DNA of 64,000 nucleotides from Okeania sp034190295 (GCA_034190295.1 JAXHSW010000001.1:62001-126000), one strand, 5' to 3'; positions 45,201 to 56,213 are shown, numbered from the stretch's first letter. The notes: generated by a model not told the origin, from the sequence alone. Numbers and translations: made by a program.

Positions 45201-48200
45201 GCTGTTTGTAGAGTGCGCGGATTCAAATATTGAATGCTATAGACAGAATTCGGTGCGAGAACGAGGTTATTGAAAGTTGCTTTTTGTCCTAGACTACCTC
45301 GTTGGATAAAGTCATTGTCTAGATTGGTAATTTTGAAGAAAATATTATCTTGACTAACTCCTCCTGAACTGTTAATTAGTTCATCAATAAACTTACTACC
45401 ATCCTCTACATTTGAAGTTAAGGCATTGTTTAGTGCTTCTTCCGATGTGTCAATTGCTTGATTCGTCTCATCGACAAAAGTTGCTTGACTGTCTAGTAAG
45501 GAGAGAAATTCTGTAATACTGCTAATTGTATTTTGACTTAGAGTAATTTCTTCATCATTAGAGGGTTGTGAATTTTTAACAGCAACTAGCGGAGGTTCAT
45601 TAGGCGCTGGTTTTTTCGAGCAAAGTTCTTTATCTAGACGCTGGAACAACTTATTTGCTGTCTTTAATAACTGCTCTCTAGCATTAGCGAGCATTTTAAA
45701 TCGATCGATTAATCCTCTAGCACTAAATAGTAAATCTTTTGCATCAGCTAACCAAGGTGATTTTTCATCAAGTAATGTGCAATTACCTAAAGCACCAGCA
45801 TCAAGCCCAACTCCTAGAATTCCTTCTAATTTATTCAAAACTTTTTCTACGGCTTTAATAGCTTTGCCAGGATTAACACAATCTTCAATTAAAGTTATTA
45901 CTCTGTTAACACCTACACTTACAGTTCCTGCTAAAATGCATGATACAGAATCTCGCTTTGCTATTTCTTCCAAATCGCCAATTAGCTTATAAAATTCATT
46001 TATAGCGCTAGCAGTGCATTTAACCGTTCTCCACCAAGGTGAAAACTCTACTACAGCTTTTGCAACACTAACAGCTAAATCTGATCCTATTTTAATCGCG
46101 TCTAGAGTAGAACACTTTGGTTTTTCTTTAGAGTCCTCATCAGGGTCGTCATCAGGGTCGTCATCAGGGTCGTCATCAGGGTCGCCATCAGGATCGCCAT
46201 CAGGATCGCCATCAGGGTCGCCATCAGGACCACCATCAGGACCACCATCAGGACCGCCATCAGGACCACCATCAGGACCACCATCAGGACCGCCATCAGG
46301 ACCGCCATCAGGACCGCCATCAGGACCACCATCAGGACCACCATCAGGACCGCCATCAGGACCACCACCAGGACTAGGACTAGGACCACCACCAGCACCG
46401 CCACCAGCACCACTAACCCCTGGCTCTGCAAAATGCCACCCCGGCGCCAATATTCCCACACCCTCATCAGACTCAATCACCTTACCATCAGCACTCACAG
46501 TACCCGTACCAATAACCTCCCAATCCCCAGAATCGTGATTAAACGACCAAATCAAACTCTTCTCCCCAGGAGCTAACCCCTCCAAATTAGGAAAAGTCAC
46601 CGGAGCGGGAACATCAAAATTAGTCGCACCCCCCGCTTGAGAGAAACCATCTTCCCCACCAGCTTGTATAGAAATCACTAACTCCGGTTCCAAACCAGGA
46701 GGTAAAGGTGCCGGCAACCGATCTGGCGATACCGGAATAATTGTCGCCTGAGTCGCCACATTCCCTTCCTCATCCTGCGCTGAACCTGCGGGGAATGTCA
46801 CCTCAGTCAATTCAAACACCTCTGGGTCAACATCCGGCAAAATCTCTGCCAACTGTTCCTTCGCCGCTTCCCCAAAACCAACATCTGTATCCTTCTTCTT
46901 CGATAACTTCTGAACGTCCCCAGTTGCCATGGGTGGTAAATAGATATCAAACTCCTCTCCATCCATTATCAACTGAGTTTCCTGTCCGGGAACACTATGG
47001 AACAACTTACCAACCGTTGCATATTCAGTACCATCGGGAGCATTAGTCGCCGTACTACCATCAATATGTACGGAAAACTCCGGTGCTGGTACATCCTCCA
47101 ACCGGAAGAAACCTTTCTCATCCGTCACTGCTTTCACACCGGGCAACGCATCCAAGCTGATAGTCGCTCCTACCACTGGTTTATCTTTACCATTATTCTT
47201 CTTATTAAAAGAGTCGTACACATAACCAACCACATCAGTTCCCGGTATCTGTGTCAATGGCAAAGTAGAAAAATCAGCAGTCATCATACCACCTGCTTTA
47301 CCATCACCATCCGCATCCAACTTACCGCCACCAACCAACTTAATTTTATCCCCATCAACTACTATCCGCACTTCCGTCGATGGTGGTAAAGACTGGTCGT
47401 AAAAGAACGTGGCAAACTCTTTCGTACTAGATACATCAATGCGTCCGGGTATCTTTTCCCCATTAGCAATTAAATAAAATGACTTATTATTAACAGTCTT
47501 AGGTTGCACCTCCTTCCCAAACCGCACCACAGTTTCCCTGGTTAATGCCACCATATCTTCACCATTAGTAGGAGAAATTTCCACAGCTTGAGGTACAACA
47601 CTAAACTCTAACGTAGTACCTTTAGCAATATTATTACCAGCAACATCTTTAACTGCACGAGCGATCGCTAATTCATAATCTCCAGATACCAAGGGTTTAG
47701 CAAACTCCAGACGGACACTATTATCGGTCAACTTATCTACGGACTTCACCGTAACCTTTTTGCCATCTACCTTCAAAGTGTAATTCTTAAGAGCAAACGC
47801 ACTCTTATCCATCCCCTCGTCATACAACACATCCACAAATTCAGGTGCGGTACTCAAATTTCCAAATACACTGCTAGGAGTGGGAGCAGTGGTATCCAAG
47901 ACAAAATCAAACTCCAAGACCTCAGATTTATTGCCTAATTTATCAGTGGCCACAAATTTCAAAGTATGTTCTCCCTCAGTCAATGGGCCACCATTAATAG
48001 TTTCTAACCGCTTTCGGTTCAAAGAAAATTGACCATTTTTCTTGACATCTTTTAATACATCGACAAAATCTTTAACAGGGGTATTATCAAATCCGGCCTG
48101 CAATTCAGTAATTTTGCTACTATCTGCAACAGTACCCTTAATCGTGAGATTTTTGGTAATACCATCTTTATTGATACCCGTATCTTGAGCCAATTGAATA

Positions 48201-49535
48201 TCTATTTTCGGTGCCTCAATATCCTTAAACAAATTAAAAATTTGATTACCTTTAAGATTATCGACAACTTCAATAAATCCTTTACCTTTTTTCTCACCTT
48301 TAGGAGCAAAGAAATCCTCAATTATTAAGTCTTGCTTGGGTTGAATTTTCCCATCTTTATTCAGGTCTATTCCTAAATCTGTTCCATTTCTTTCAATACC
48401 AAATTTACCCTTTTTCAATCCTTGATTAAAAAGTTTAGCTCCACCTAACTTCAGGGTATCTTTTCCACCANNNNNNNNNNNNNNNNNNNNNNNNNNNNNN
48501 NNNNNNNNNNNNNNNNNNNNNNNNNNNNNNNNNNNNNNNNNNNNNNNNNNNNNNNNNNNNNNNNNNNNNNGTATCAATTATTTTACTTCCACCAGCATTT
48601 TTAGCATTAAGTTGATAAGTATCATTACCTTTTCCACCATTCAAAACATCAGCATTTCCTCCACCAATTAAAGTATCATTCCCCGCGCTACTATTTAACT
48701 TATCATTACCCTTACCACCATTTAACTTATCATCACCTTTACCACCAGAAAGATTATCTCTACCTTCAGCTCCAATCAGAATATCTTCACCATCTTTTCC
48801 AGTCAGACGGTCATTACCTTTTTTCCCATCTAAGACATCATCTTTATTAGTACCTTCAAGTTGATTATTATTATTATTTCCAACTTTGACAACACCACTT
48901 TCTTTGAGAATTACCTCACCAGAAAAATTATCTACTTGTTCGAGAAAACCACTACCTTTTTTTCGACCTCGAGCAGCAAAGAAATTTTCCACAACCAAAT
49001 CTTTACCCTGCTCAAATTTACCATTTTTATTCAGGTCAATAATTAGGTTAGTGCCATCTCTTTCAAAACCAACTTTACCTGGAGTTAAACCACCCCGAGA
49101 TAGTTGCGCTCCACCTAAATTAAGGGTGTCTTTTCCACCAGTATCAATTATTTTACTTCCACCAGCATTTTTAGCATTAAGTTGATAAGTATCATTACCT
49201 TTTCCACCATTCAAAACATCAGCATTTCCTCCACCAATTAAAGTATCATTCCCCGCGCTACCATTAATAGTATCTTTACCCTTAGTGCCAATTAGGCGAT
49301 CGCTACCTTTTTCACCATTAATCTTTTTTCTACGAATTATTTCTGTTTCTGTTTCTAAAATACTGAATGAGTCCTCATTCTCTAATTCAGAGATTGTTAC
49401 TATTGTACTGTTCGAGGTCTCCAATAATTCTGTTTCACTTTCACTTGAAGATTGGTTAATAAAAATATCTGACACGATATTTTCTGGGTCTGTTAAATCA
49501 ATTAGTAAGTTATTTTCTTGAGGTATTAGTTCCAT
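42258..49535 (-). CDS. Giant secreted RTX / Ig-like / LVIVD / PPC repeat protein (two assembly gaps)
   Basis: About 2,350 visible residues. The frame is lost only at the two 100-N gaps; repeats on both sides match, so I read one gene. Order: short N-terminus (MELIPQENNLLIDLTDPENI), Ca2+-binding RTX nonapeptides (about 49320-48600), Ig-like domains (about 48230-47590), a region with carboxypeptidase-regulatory-like and ZU5-like segments (to about 46430), a GGPD x n linker turning to DDPD (46405-46130), a helical Cys-containing domain (46120-45600), a calcium-type DGDNDGLSAEAED / DTDKDGINDLAE segment (45150-45000), an LVIVD beta-propeller (44960-44080; HGIALVDASQFDNPVVMG), more Ig-like domains, then at least three pre-peptidase C-terminal (PPC) repeats ending SGSSETDYNLTLSAT. 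Probably exported by type I secretion; an adhesin or matrix protein is the likeliest role. Confidence 0.85.
42720..42819. other. Assembly gap (100 N) in the giant gene, PPC region
   Basis: The bases left of the gap (CAGCGGTTGTGCCAGC through GAAGAACC) are repeated exactly at its right edge. Either contig ends overlap or a PPC repeat unit is missing. Confidence 0.99.
48471..48570. other. Assembly gap (100 N) in the giant gene, RTX region
   Basis: The flanks TCTTTTCCACCA and GTATCAATTATTTTACTTCC are contiguous in the intact repeat copy at about 49129-49160, so the gap may hold no bases, or whole repeat units. Confidence 0.99.
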
Positions 49536-49945
49536 AAATCTATCCTTTTTTCTATATCTATCGGTTTTTTTAAATTAATTTTAACAAAGACTTCAAAGAT
49601 AAAAAGTTTAGTTTTTTTACATTTATATTAAGTTTTTCTACAGAGATTTGATATATTTTAATATAATGTTATATATTCTGTTGTTATGTAAGCAAACAGC
49701 CATCAGTTATCAGCCATCAGCTATTACTTTTTTTGGTTTTATATAAAAGCTTTACTAATTGAGTCAAGATTAAATTTTACTATAAAAGCTGGCTGAAACA
49801 GTCTATATTCATTAAAATCCTATCATAAGAGCTGAGAGTTGACAGCTAAGAGCTGTTTGCGCAGCATTCGGACTGAAATGCTTACGTTGTTATCAACTTT
49901 TATGTAGTTACCAGTGGATAATTATCAATTATCAATTATCCATTA
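49536..49945. other. Divergent spacer
   Basis: Between the giant gene and the TerB-like gene, holding both promoters by position. AT-rich; contains CAGCCATCAGTTATCAGCCA (49698-49717) and ATTATCAATTATCAATTATC (49920-49939), which runs right up to the next start codon. Confidence 0.5.
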
Positions 49946-50941
49946 ATGAAGAAATTTTGGAGCAGTATCATGGAAACTTTTCAGAAAATAATATCTGTCC
50001 TAGCTTTTTTATCCATAGGATTTTCTTTCGCAGAAGTCTACTTAACAATGAATCCAATCTGGAAGCGAAAACATGAGCGTGTAGTTGCAGAAAGTCAATC
50101 TGTTAGTGGCAATCTACTTTCTTTTACTATTGGAACTATTTTTGCATTTAACTCTCTGTTCACTGGAGAATATGTAAGTTTTATAGACAACATATTATTT
50201 AATGGTTTGGCATTGTTCTATATTTTTGTAGGAATGTCATTATGGGTACCAGGAGAAAGAAAAAAAGGTTTCTGGACTTTAATCAAAGAAACCCTTAAAT
50301 TTGAAAGAAAAGAAGCTGGAGATTTAGCTAAGTCATTTTTAAAACCTTCGGGAGCTAAAAAAATCATCAATATTTTAAGCCAGGTAGCTATGATTGATGA
50401 AGTAATTGACCCCAGAGAAAAAGAATTTATCCAATCATTTGCTGACCATTGGGATATCCATTTTTCCTGGGAAAATTTCACAAAAAATCAAACAGAAAAT
50501 AGTTCTGTAAATTTGATAAATTTACGTCAGGATGTAAATGATTATTTGGCAACTTCTCCACCACAGAAACAAGTATCAGAATTAAAAGATATTATCGATG
50601 CTCTGGTGAATATTGATGAAGAAGTTTCTGAAAAAGAAAGACTAATTATGGGAGAATTAGAAGGCTTACTTTCTGAATATATTAGTCAAGAGTCAAATGC
50701 TGCTAGATATCATGTAATAGTAGTGCCACAAAACGAACGGCAGATTCAAGTAGTGACTACTTCACTATCAGAATTAACAAGATATGAAGTAGGAGAAGGA
50801 TTTGCTTATAATAGCGGTCCATTTTATTCTAAAGAATATGCAGATATTATATCTGATGGTTATCGCAGTCTCAATCTTTTCAGCATTGTGACTTTAACTA
50901 TTCCTACTGAAATAAAGTCTATAGTTTCTGAGGGTGAGTAA
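49946..50941 (+). CDS. Membrane protein with TerB-like domain
   Basis: 331 residues: three predicted transmembrane segments (about 14-35, 50-73, 80-100), then a cytoplasmic part with NILSQVAMIDEVIDPREKEFIQSFADHW and ELKDIIDALVNIDEEVSEKER, two acidic helical halves resembling the TerB/DjlA-like metal-sensing fold. The C-terminal 80 residues are unassigned. Function unknown; TerB-like domains are found in tellurite-resistance and stress proteins, but that role is not implied. The start ATG abuts a TTATCAA tandem repeat; M9 (METFQK) is an alternative start. Confidence 0.65.
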   Translation: MKKFWSSIMETFQKIISVLAFLSIGFSFAEVYLTMNPIWKRKHERVVAESQSVSGNLLSFTIGTIFAFNSLFTGEYVSFIDNILFNGLALFYIFVGMSLWVPGERKKGFWTLIKETLKFERKEAGDLAKSFLKPSGAKKIINILSQVAMIDEVIDPREKEFIQSFADHWDIHFSWENFTKNQTENSSVNLINLRQDVNDYLATSPPQKQVSELKDIIDALVNIDEEVSEKERLIMGELEGLLSEYISQESNAARYHVIVVPQNERQIQVVTTSLSELTRYEVGEGFAYNSGPFYSKEYADIISDGYRSLNLFSIVTLTIPTEIKSIVSEGE

Positions 50942-51768
50942 GCAAATTAATTCATAAAATATTGCTACAAGGTATTTTTTAGTAGGAGTAATTCATGTTC
51001 TCCGATTTGATGGAATTGTTGAAAATCTTAATTTAAGTCAAAAAAGACTTTTATTTCTTGAAAAAAACTATACCAATTTAGGAGCAAACCCTACTTAATT
51101 ATGTTTAGCTAAAACTATAGAACTGCAGAAAATAAAAGCTGGTAGTTTAGTGGTCTTAACCAGTAATACTATCGGCTTTTCTTAGGTAATATAGCGTTAT
51201 TTATTAAGGTGAAGACAAAGAAGCTGAAGCTTTTTTTATTCCCCTGTTGCCTATTGTCTGTGGCGCTATAACTGTGGCTACATATTAAAATGCAATAAAT
51301 AATTAAATAATTAAAATTTTTCAAAAAGTAGTAGAATTGCTCTTCCATCGGTATCAATTAACAAGTGAAAAAGCGACCACTTTAAAAAAAATATTAAACT
51401 TTAATCTATTCCTAGATAAAAATCAAAAACATCAAGACGGCAAACACAACACATAACTTACGGTTTGCCACAATGGCAACGATCGCTCAGGGAGCGTAAA
51501 TTAGAAAGAGTCAGGAGCAAAAGTATAAAAGCTCCTCAAAGTCCAATATTCCTTGATGTTCGGTAAACACGCCTTCATGGAATCGTCTAACTGACCACAG
51601 TATAGATATAAGTAACTTAATCTTAAAAGACTGTATAAAAAATGGACTTGCCCTGGACTCAATCCAGAAGGCTTAAATATTAGTCCTTAAAAGTCAACCG
51701 AAAAAAATAAAAACTAGGGTTGACAAAAAGTAAAAAATTTTGTAGTAATTTGGAGCAAAAAAACTCTT
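50942..51768. other. Region upstream of dnaK
   Basis: No gene seen. Includes a GC...GC hairpin (51138-51180), a GGCAAAC/GTTTGCC inverted repeat (51440-51473), and TTGACA (51720-51725) 17 bases from TAGTAA (51743-51748), a possible -35/-10 pair, though that would put the start of the transcript about at the Shine-Dalgarno GGAG (51752). No CIRCE operator is visible. Confidence 0.5.
51138..51180 (+). terminator. Candidate rho-independent terminator
   Basis: GCTGGTAGT pairs with ACTATCGGC (two G-U pairs) and is followed by TTTT. It may end transcripts of the TerB-like gene 200 bases upstream. Confidence 0.45.
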
Positions 51769-53685
51769 ATGGCAAAAGTAGTCGGAATTGACTTAGGTAC
51801 AACAAACTCCTGCGTTGCAGTTATGGAAGGTGGTAAACCCACAGTAATAGCAAATGCAGAAGGTTTCCGTACAACCCCATCTGTAGTTGCCTATGGTAAA
51901 AAAGGAGAGCAACTCGTAGGGCAAATCGCCAAGCGTCAAGCTGTGATGAACACCCAAAACACCTTTTACTCAGTAAAGCGGTTCATCGGGCGTAGATTTG
52001 ATGAAGTAACCAATGAAACCACAGAAGTTTCTTATAAAGTACTAAATGTTAATGGTAACGTTAAATTAGATTGCCCAGCATTAGAAAAACAATTTGCCCC
52101 CGAAGAAATTTCAGCCCAGGTTCTGCGTAAACTGGTTGATGATGCTAGTAAATATCTAAACGAAACAGTAACACAAGCAGTAATTACCGTACCAGCTTAT
52201 TTCAACGACTCCCAAAGACAGGCAACCAAAGATGCAGGTAGAATCGCTGGTGTAGAAGTATTGCGGATCATCAACGAACCTACAGCAGCTTCTCTAGCTT
52301 ATGGGTTAGATAAGAAAAGTAACGAAACTATCTTAGTATTTGACCTTGGTGGTGGTACATTTGACGTTTCTATCCTAGAAGTAGGTGATGGTGTATTTGA
52401 AGTATTAGCGACTTCCGGCGATACACACCTTGGTGGTGACGACTTTGATAAGAAAATAGTTGATTTCCTCGCTAAGGAATTTGAAAAAGCAGAAGGAATA
52501 GACCTACGGAAAGATAAGCAAGCACTGCAACGTTTAACAGAAGCAGCAGAAAAAGCTAAGATTGAACTTTCTAGCGTTACCCAGACAGAGATTAACCTGC
52601 CATTTATTACCGCTACCCAAGATGGACCTAAGCATTTAGATACCACCTTAACTAGAGGTAAATTTGAAGAACTCTGTGCTGACCTAATCGATCGCTGTCG
52701 CATTCCTGTAGAAAACGCGATTAGAGATGCTAAGTTAGATAAAAGCGCCATTGATGAAATAGTATTAGTTGGTGGTTCTACTCGGATTCCCGCAGTCCAT
52801 GGTATAGTCAAGAAAGTCCTCGGCAAAGACCCTAACCAAAGTGTTAACCCTGATGAAGTGGTAGCTGTTGGTGCTGCAATTCAAGCGGGTGTGTTAGCGG
52901 GTGAAGTTAAAGACATTCTGTTGTTAGACGTTACTCCTCTATCTCTAGGTGTAGAAACCTTGGGCGGCGTAATGACCAAAATTATTCCTCGTAACACTAC
53001 TATCCCTACCAAAAAATCAGAAGTTTTCTCAACTGCTGTAGATGGTCAGACAAATGTAGAAATTCATGTACTGCAGGGCGAGCGGGAAATGTCTAACGAC
53101 AACAAGAGTTTAGGAACTTTCCGGCTAGATGGTATCCCCGCAGCACCTCGTGGTGTACCTCAAATTGAAGTTACCTTCGATATTGATGCTAACGGTATTC
53201 TGAATGTAGCTGCGAAGGATAAAGGTACTGGTAAGGAACAGTCTATTAGTATTACAGGTGCTTCCACTCTACCAGATACTGAAGTCGAGCGGATGGTGAA
53301 AGAAGCAGAAGCTAATGCTGCTGCTGACCAAGAGCGTCGTGAAAAAATTGACCGCAAAAACCAAGCAGACTCTTTAGCATATCAAGCTGAGAAACAAATT
53401 CAGGAGTTGGGAGATAAAGTCCCTGAAGCTGATAAGACTAAGATTGAAGGGTTGATTAAAGATTTGCGTGATGCTGTTTCTCAAGAAGATGACGAACGTA
53501 TTCAGTCTCTAACTACTGAGTTGCAACAAGCTCTCTACAGTGTTAGCAGCAATATTTATCAACAAGGTTCTCCTGATGGAGCAACTCCTCCTCCTCCTAA
53601 TGGTGATGGTGCTGCTGAGTCTTCTTCAAGTTCTGCTGGTGGAGAAGATGTAATTGATGCTGACTTTACTGAAACTAAAAAATAA
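51769..53685 (+). CDS. dnaK: Hsp70 chaperone DnaK
   Basis: 638 residues, full length. ATPase domain with IDLGTTNSCVAVMEGG (phosphate 1), VITVPAYFNDSQRQATKDAG, VFDLGGGTFDVSILEVGDG (phosphate 2) and VLVGGSTRIPAV (adenosine); substrate-binding domain from about 390 (LLLDVTPLSLGVETLGGVMT); lid and Gly/Ser-rich tail ending EDVIDADFTETKK. It folds client proteins in the cytosol with DnaJ and GrpE, neither of which is in the window. The normal bacterial ending and length fit the cyanobacterial DnaK2-type general chaperone. A GGAG lies 13 bases before the ATG. Confidence 0.97.
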   Translation: MAKVVGIDLGTTNSCVAVMEGGKPTVIANAEGFRTTPSVVAYGKKGEQLVGQIAKRQAVMNTQNTFYSVKRFIGRRFDEVTNETTEVSYKVLNVNGNVKLDCPALEKQFAPEEISAQVLRKLVDDASKYLNETVTQAVITVPAYFNDSQRQATKDAGRIAGVEVLRIINEPTAASLAYGLDKKSNETILVFDLGGGTFDVSILEVGDGVFEVLATSGDTHLGGDDFDKKIVDFLAKEFEKAEGIDLRKDKQALQRLTEAAEKAKIELSSVTQTEINLPFITATQDGPKHLDTTLTRGKFEELCADLIDRCRIPVENAIRDAKLDKSAIDEIVLVGGSTRIPAVHGIVKKVLGKDPNQSVNPDEVVAVGAAIQAGVLAGEVKDILLLDVTPLSLGVETLGGVMTKIIPRNTTIPTKKSEVFSTAVDGQTNVEIHVLQGEREMSNDNKSLGTFRLDGIPAAPRGVPQIEVTFDIDANGILNVAAKDKGTGKEQSISITGASTLPDTEVERMVKEAEANAAADQERREKIDRKNQADSLAYQAEKQIQELGDKVPEADKTKIEGLIKDLRDAVSQEDDERIQSLTTELQQALYSVSSNIYQQGSPDGATPPPPNGDGAAESSSSSAGGEDVIDADFTETKK

Positions 53686-53717
53686 ATAGTCTATCACTTT
53701 TAATTTAAGTGCATATT

Positions 53718-53751
53718 AGTAGAGTGTAACAAAAGCCACACTCTACTTTGC
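53718..53751 (+). terminator. Terminator hairpin after dnaK
   Basis: Perfect 10-bp stem AGTAGAGTGT / ACACTCTACT with a 10-nt loop, followed by TTGCATTTAT, 33 bases after the dnaK stop. Confidence 0.7.
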
Positions 53752-53851
53752 ATTTATAGCGTTTTTCACACCAAAATCTCTCTTTTCTAGCTAAATAAAA
53801 ACTACTTTGATTAGCTATCAGTGTTGAATTTTACAAACAAAATAACTTGTA

Positions 53852-54364
53852 ATGGCAAAACCTTCTCCTATTGTTTCAGGCGATCGCCTCCAAGCAGCTA
53901 ATAAAGTTAAACAACTGCGTAAACTTAGCGACTTACTTGATAATGCTATTCGTGTTCCTGGTACTTCTTATGGCGTTGGTATCGACCCACTTCTGGGATT
54001 AATTCCTGGAGGTGGTGATTTTTTAGGAGGACTTATTTCTGTTTATATTGTATTTTCAGCAGCAATGATGGGTTTGCCCAGGGAAACTCTGATGCGAATG
54101 TCTTCTAATATTGTATTTGATTCTTTGGTAGGAATTGTACCTGTTTTTGGAGATTTGTTTGATGTCGCGTGGAAGGCAAATTCTAAAAACATGGATATTT
54201 TGGAGGCTCATTTAGAGTCTCCTAAAGTTAGTAAAAGTGCCGATCGCGGGTTTGTTTTTCTACTTTTAGGTGGTTTAATTTTATTTGTTATTGCTATTGC
54301 TGCTTTGGGGTTTTTAGTTATTAGTTTATTGGTGCAGATTTTACAGTTTATTGTATCAGGTTAG
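53852..54364 (+). CDS. DUF4112 membrane protein
   Basis: 170 residues with the DUF4112 block: LRKLSDLLDNAIRVPGTSYG, IDPLLGLIPGGGDFLGGLIS, then IVFDSLVGIVPVFGDLFDVA and W-K-A-N-S-K-N. Two pairs of transmembrane helices (about 45-75 and 135-165). Function unknown. Single gene after dnaK, with its own spacer. Confidence 0.88.
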   Translation: MAKPSPIVSGDRLQAANKVKQLRKLSDLLDNAIRVPGTSYGVGIDPLLGLIPGGGDFLGGLISVYIVFSAAMMGLPRETLMRMSSNIVFDSLVGIVPVFGDLFDVAWKANSKNMDILEAHLESPKVSKSADRGFVFLLLGGLILFVIAIAALGFLVISLLVQILQFIVSG

Positions 54365-54374
54365 GTTGAGAAAA

Positions 54375-54440
54375 ATGGTTTTAAAAATTGCACTTTTCAA
54401 CCATAAAGGTGGGGTTAGCAAAACAACAACAACATTTTAG
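54375..54440 (+). pseudogene. ParA-type ATPase N-terminal remnant
   Basis: Begins MVLKIALFNHKGGVSKTTTT and then stops: the deviant Walker A box KGGVSKTT of ParA/MinD-type ATPases with its first beta strand. Codon 22 is a TAG formed where AGAATTAAGAATTTAGAATT repeats begin. Nothing of the remaining ~200 codons of a ParA follows. It starts 10 bases after the DUF4112 stop, where a full gene would have been co-transcribed. Confidence 0.7.
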
Positions 54441-55004
54441 AATTAAGAATTAAGAATTTAGAATTAAGAATTTAGAATTACCTCTCCTTTAAAACGGATA
54501 GGATTGACTAATCATGAAAATTTTTCTTTTTATCCTCTTAAAAGAGGAGGCTTTCAACCACAATTTTTCGGTAATTCTTCTTTAGGAGTAGAACAACTAA
54601 AATAACCACCCCAATATTGAAGTGGTCATTAACTGCTATAAAAACGAGATTAGCAAGTGTTATTAGTATTAGCGTTTAACTTAACCTTGCGCTAACTAGA
54701 CTTTAATTATTACAGACTTATACATTATAAATCAAGAGGACTATTGCTATAACCCAAAATTTTTTTTCTATTTCCAGTCACAAAATTTTAATTTAGCTAT
54801 ATTTCCTGTTATTTCTCCTAATTGATACCGTGTCCGGATGATTAACTCTAATAAAAATGTTTTATTAAAGCGATATTGAAGAAATATCCCAAATTTATGC
54901 ACAGTATAATTGTTGAAATACTAAATATCTACAACTATAGAAGTATTGAATATTGACAAAAAAATTTATATGGTTTGAAAGAATAATTATATACCTCAGC
55001 AAAT
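54441..55004. other. Intergenic region replacing the rest of the parA-like gene
   Basis: GAATTAAGAATTTAGAATTA tandem tract, family D element (54477-54575), then AT-rich sequence with a solitary family A-like end (GATACCGTGTCCGG, near 54826). No gene. Confidence 0.6.
54477..54575. repeat. Family D repeat element
   Basis: ATTACCTCTCCTTTAAAACG at left, ACAATTTTTCGGTAAT at right, with CCTCTTAAAAGAGG as an inner hairpin. Confidence 0.7.
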
Positions 55005-55862
55005 ATGAATACACCTGAAATTATCGCAGATTATCAATGTCATAATGCAGAAGTACCAATGTGGCATCCCCTCGAACAATGTTTATACTGGGCAGACATT
55101 CCCACAGGTAGAATGTTTCGTTATTACCCCAATACCAATACCCACGAACAAATCTATCAAGGAGAACCTATTGGTGGAATAACCATTCAGTCAGATGGAG
55201 CATTGTTGCTATTTATGAATAAAGGAGCGATCGCTCGTTGGCAAGCAGGTAAACTCACACCCATTATAGAAATTCCTGAAGAAAGTGATACTCGCTTCAA
55301 TGACTGCATTGCCGACCCCACAGGTCGCGTTTTCAGCGGTACGGTTAGTACATCAACTCACCTTGGCAACCTCTACCGCTTAGATACTGACGGCACTATC
55401 ACCAAAGTATTGACAGGATTAGAAATTCCTAATGGTATGGGGTTTACCCCCGACGGTAAGCAAATGTATTTCACAGATTCCCCTAAGAGAAAAATTTATC
55501 TATTTGATTACGACAAAACTACAGGCAACCTCAGTAACCAGCGTGTTTTGATTACAACTCCAGAAAATGAGGGCGTACCTGATGGAATGACAGTAGACGC
55601 AGAAGGCTATATTTGGTCAGCTCGTTGGGATGGGGGACATTTATTCCGTTACAATCCCGATGGCGTGGAAGTTTTGCGGATTCCGTTTCCAGCAAAAAAA
55701 GTTTCTTGCATAACCTTTGGTGGGACTAACTACACCGATATGTATGTCACGACAGCAGGAGGCGATCGCCGTGCAACAGAGGGGTCTGGAGCTGGTGCAG
55801 TTTTTCGGTTAAATATTGGTATTCAGGGAGTACCAGAGTTTATGTCTAAGGTGCAGGTTTAA
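55005..55862 (+). CDS. SMP-30/gluconolactonase family protein
   Basis: 285 residues, six-bladed beta-propeller. Metal-ligand positions are present: E in AEVPMWHPLE, N in TRFNDCIADP, N in LEIPNGMGFTPDG and D in GVPDGMTVDAEG. Members hydrolyse sugar lactones with a divalent metal (Ca2+/Zn2+). Start ATG 55005 (MNTPEIIADYQCHN). The 3' end is followed within 20 bases by GGGGAGATGGGGGGAG repeats. Confidence 0.92.
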   Translation: MNTPEIIADYQCHNAEVPMWHPLEQCLYWADIPTGRMFRYYPNTNTHEQIYQGEPIGGITIQSDGALLLFMNKGAIARWQAGKLTPIIEIPEESDTRFNDCIADPTGRVFSGTVSTSTHLGNLYRLDTDGTITKVLTGLEIPNGMGFTPDGKQMYFTDSPKRKIYLFDYDKTTGNLSNQRVLITTPENEGVPDGMTVDAEGYIWSARWDGGHLFRYNPDGVEVLRIPFPAKKVSCITFGGTNYTDMYVTTAGGDRRATEGSGAGAVFRLNIGIQGVPEFMSKVQV

Positions 55863-56213
55863 GAGTTTGGGGAGATGGGGGGAGTGTGGGAGTGGCTCAC
55901 ACCGATTATGGCACGGATACACGGATACAAAAAGGGAGTGGGGGAGTGGGGGAGTGGGGGAGTAGGGGAGCGGGGGAGCGGGGGAGAGCAAGAAAGATTT
56001 GGCAATGGCGCTCAGATGGAACGTTTTTTTAGACCGAACCCGAGCAGATTTGATATCAGTAATATTTTATATCATGTCCGGTAGCATCGTTTGTATATAA
56101 AATTAAGGTGACAATAGGAGAAAACCTTCTTTCTTCTTTCTTCTTTCTTCTTTCTTCTTTCTTCTTTCTTCTTTCTTCTTCCCTCTTCCTTCTTCCCTCT
56201 TCCTTCTGCTATA
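55863..56213. other. Intergenic G-rich and pyrimidine repeats
   Basis: GTGGGGGA heptamer/octamer repeats (about 55938-55990; G-rich on the + strand), a solitary family A end ATATCATGTCCGG (56069-56081) and a long TTCTTTC tandem run (56127-56180). No gene. Confidence 0.65.

Noticed and set aside
46014..46538. Forward and reverse frames across the GGPD linker (Ser/Gly/Pro and Val/Leu/Met repeats)
   Set aside because: Shadows of the giant gene's low-complexity linker in other frames.
50218..50481. 87-codon reverse frame inside the TerB-like gene
   Set aside because: Antisense to a well-formed gene and without any known motif.
51720..51748. dnaK promoter TTGACA-N17-TAGTAA as a firm call
   Set aside because: The transcript would start at about 51755, after the GGAG Shine-Dalgarno; kept only as a note in the region entry.
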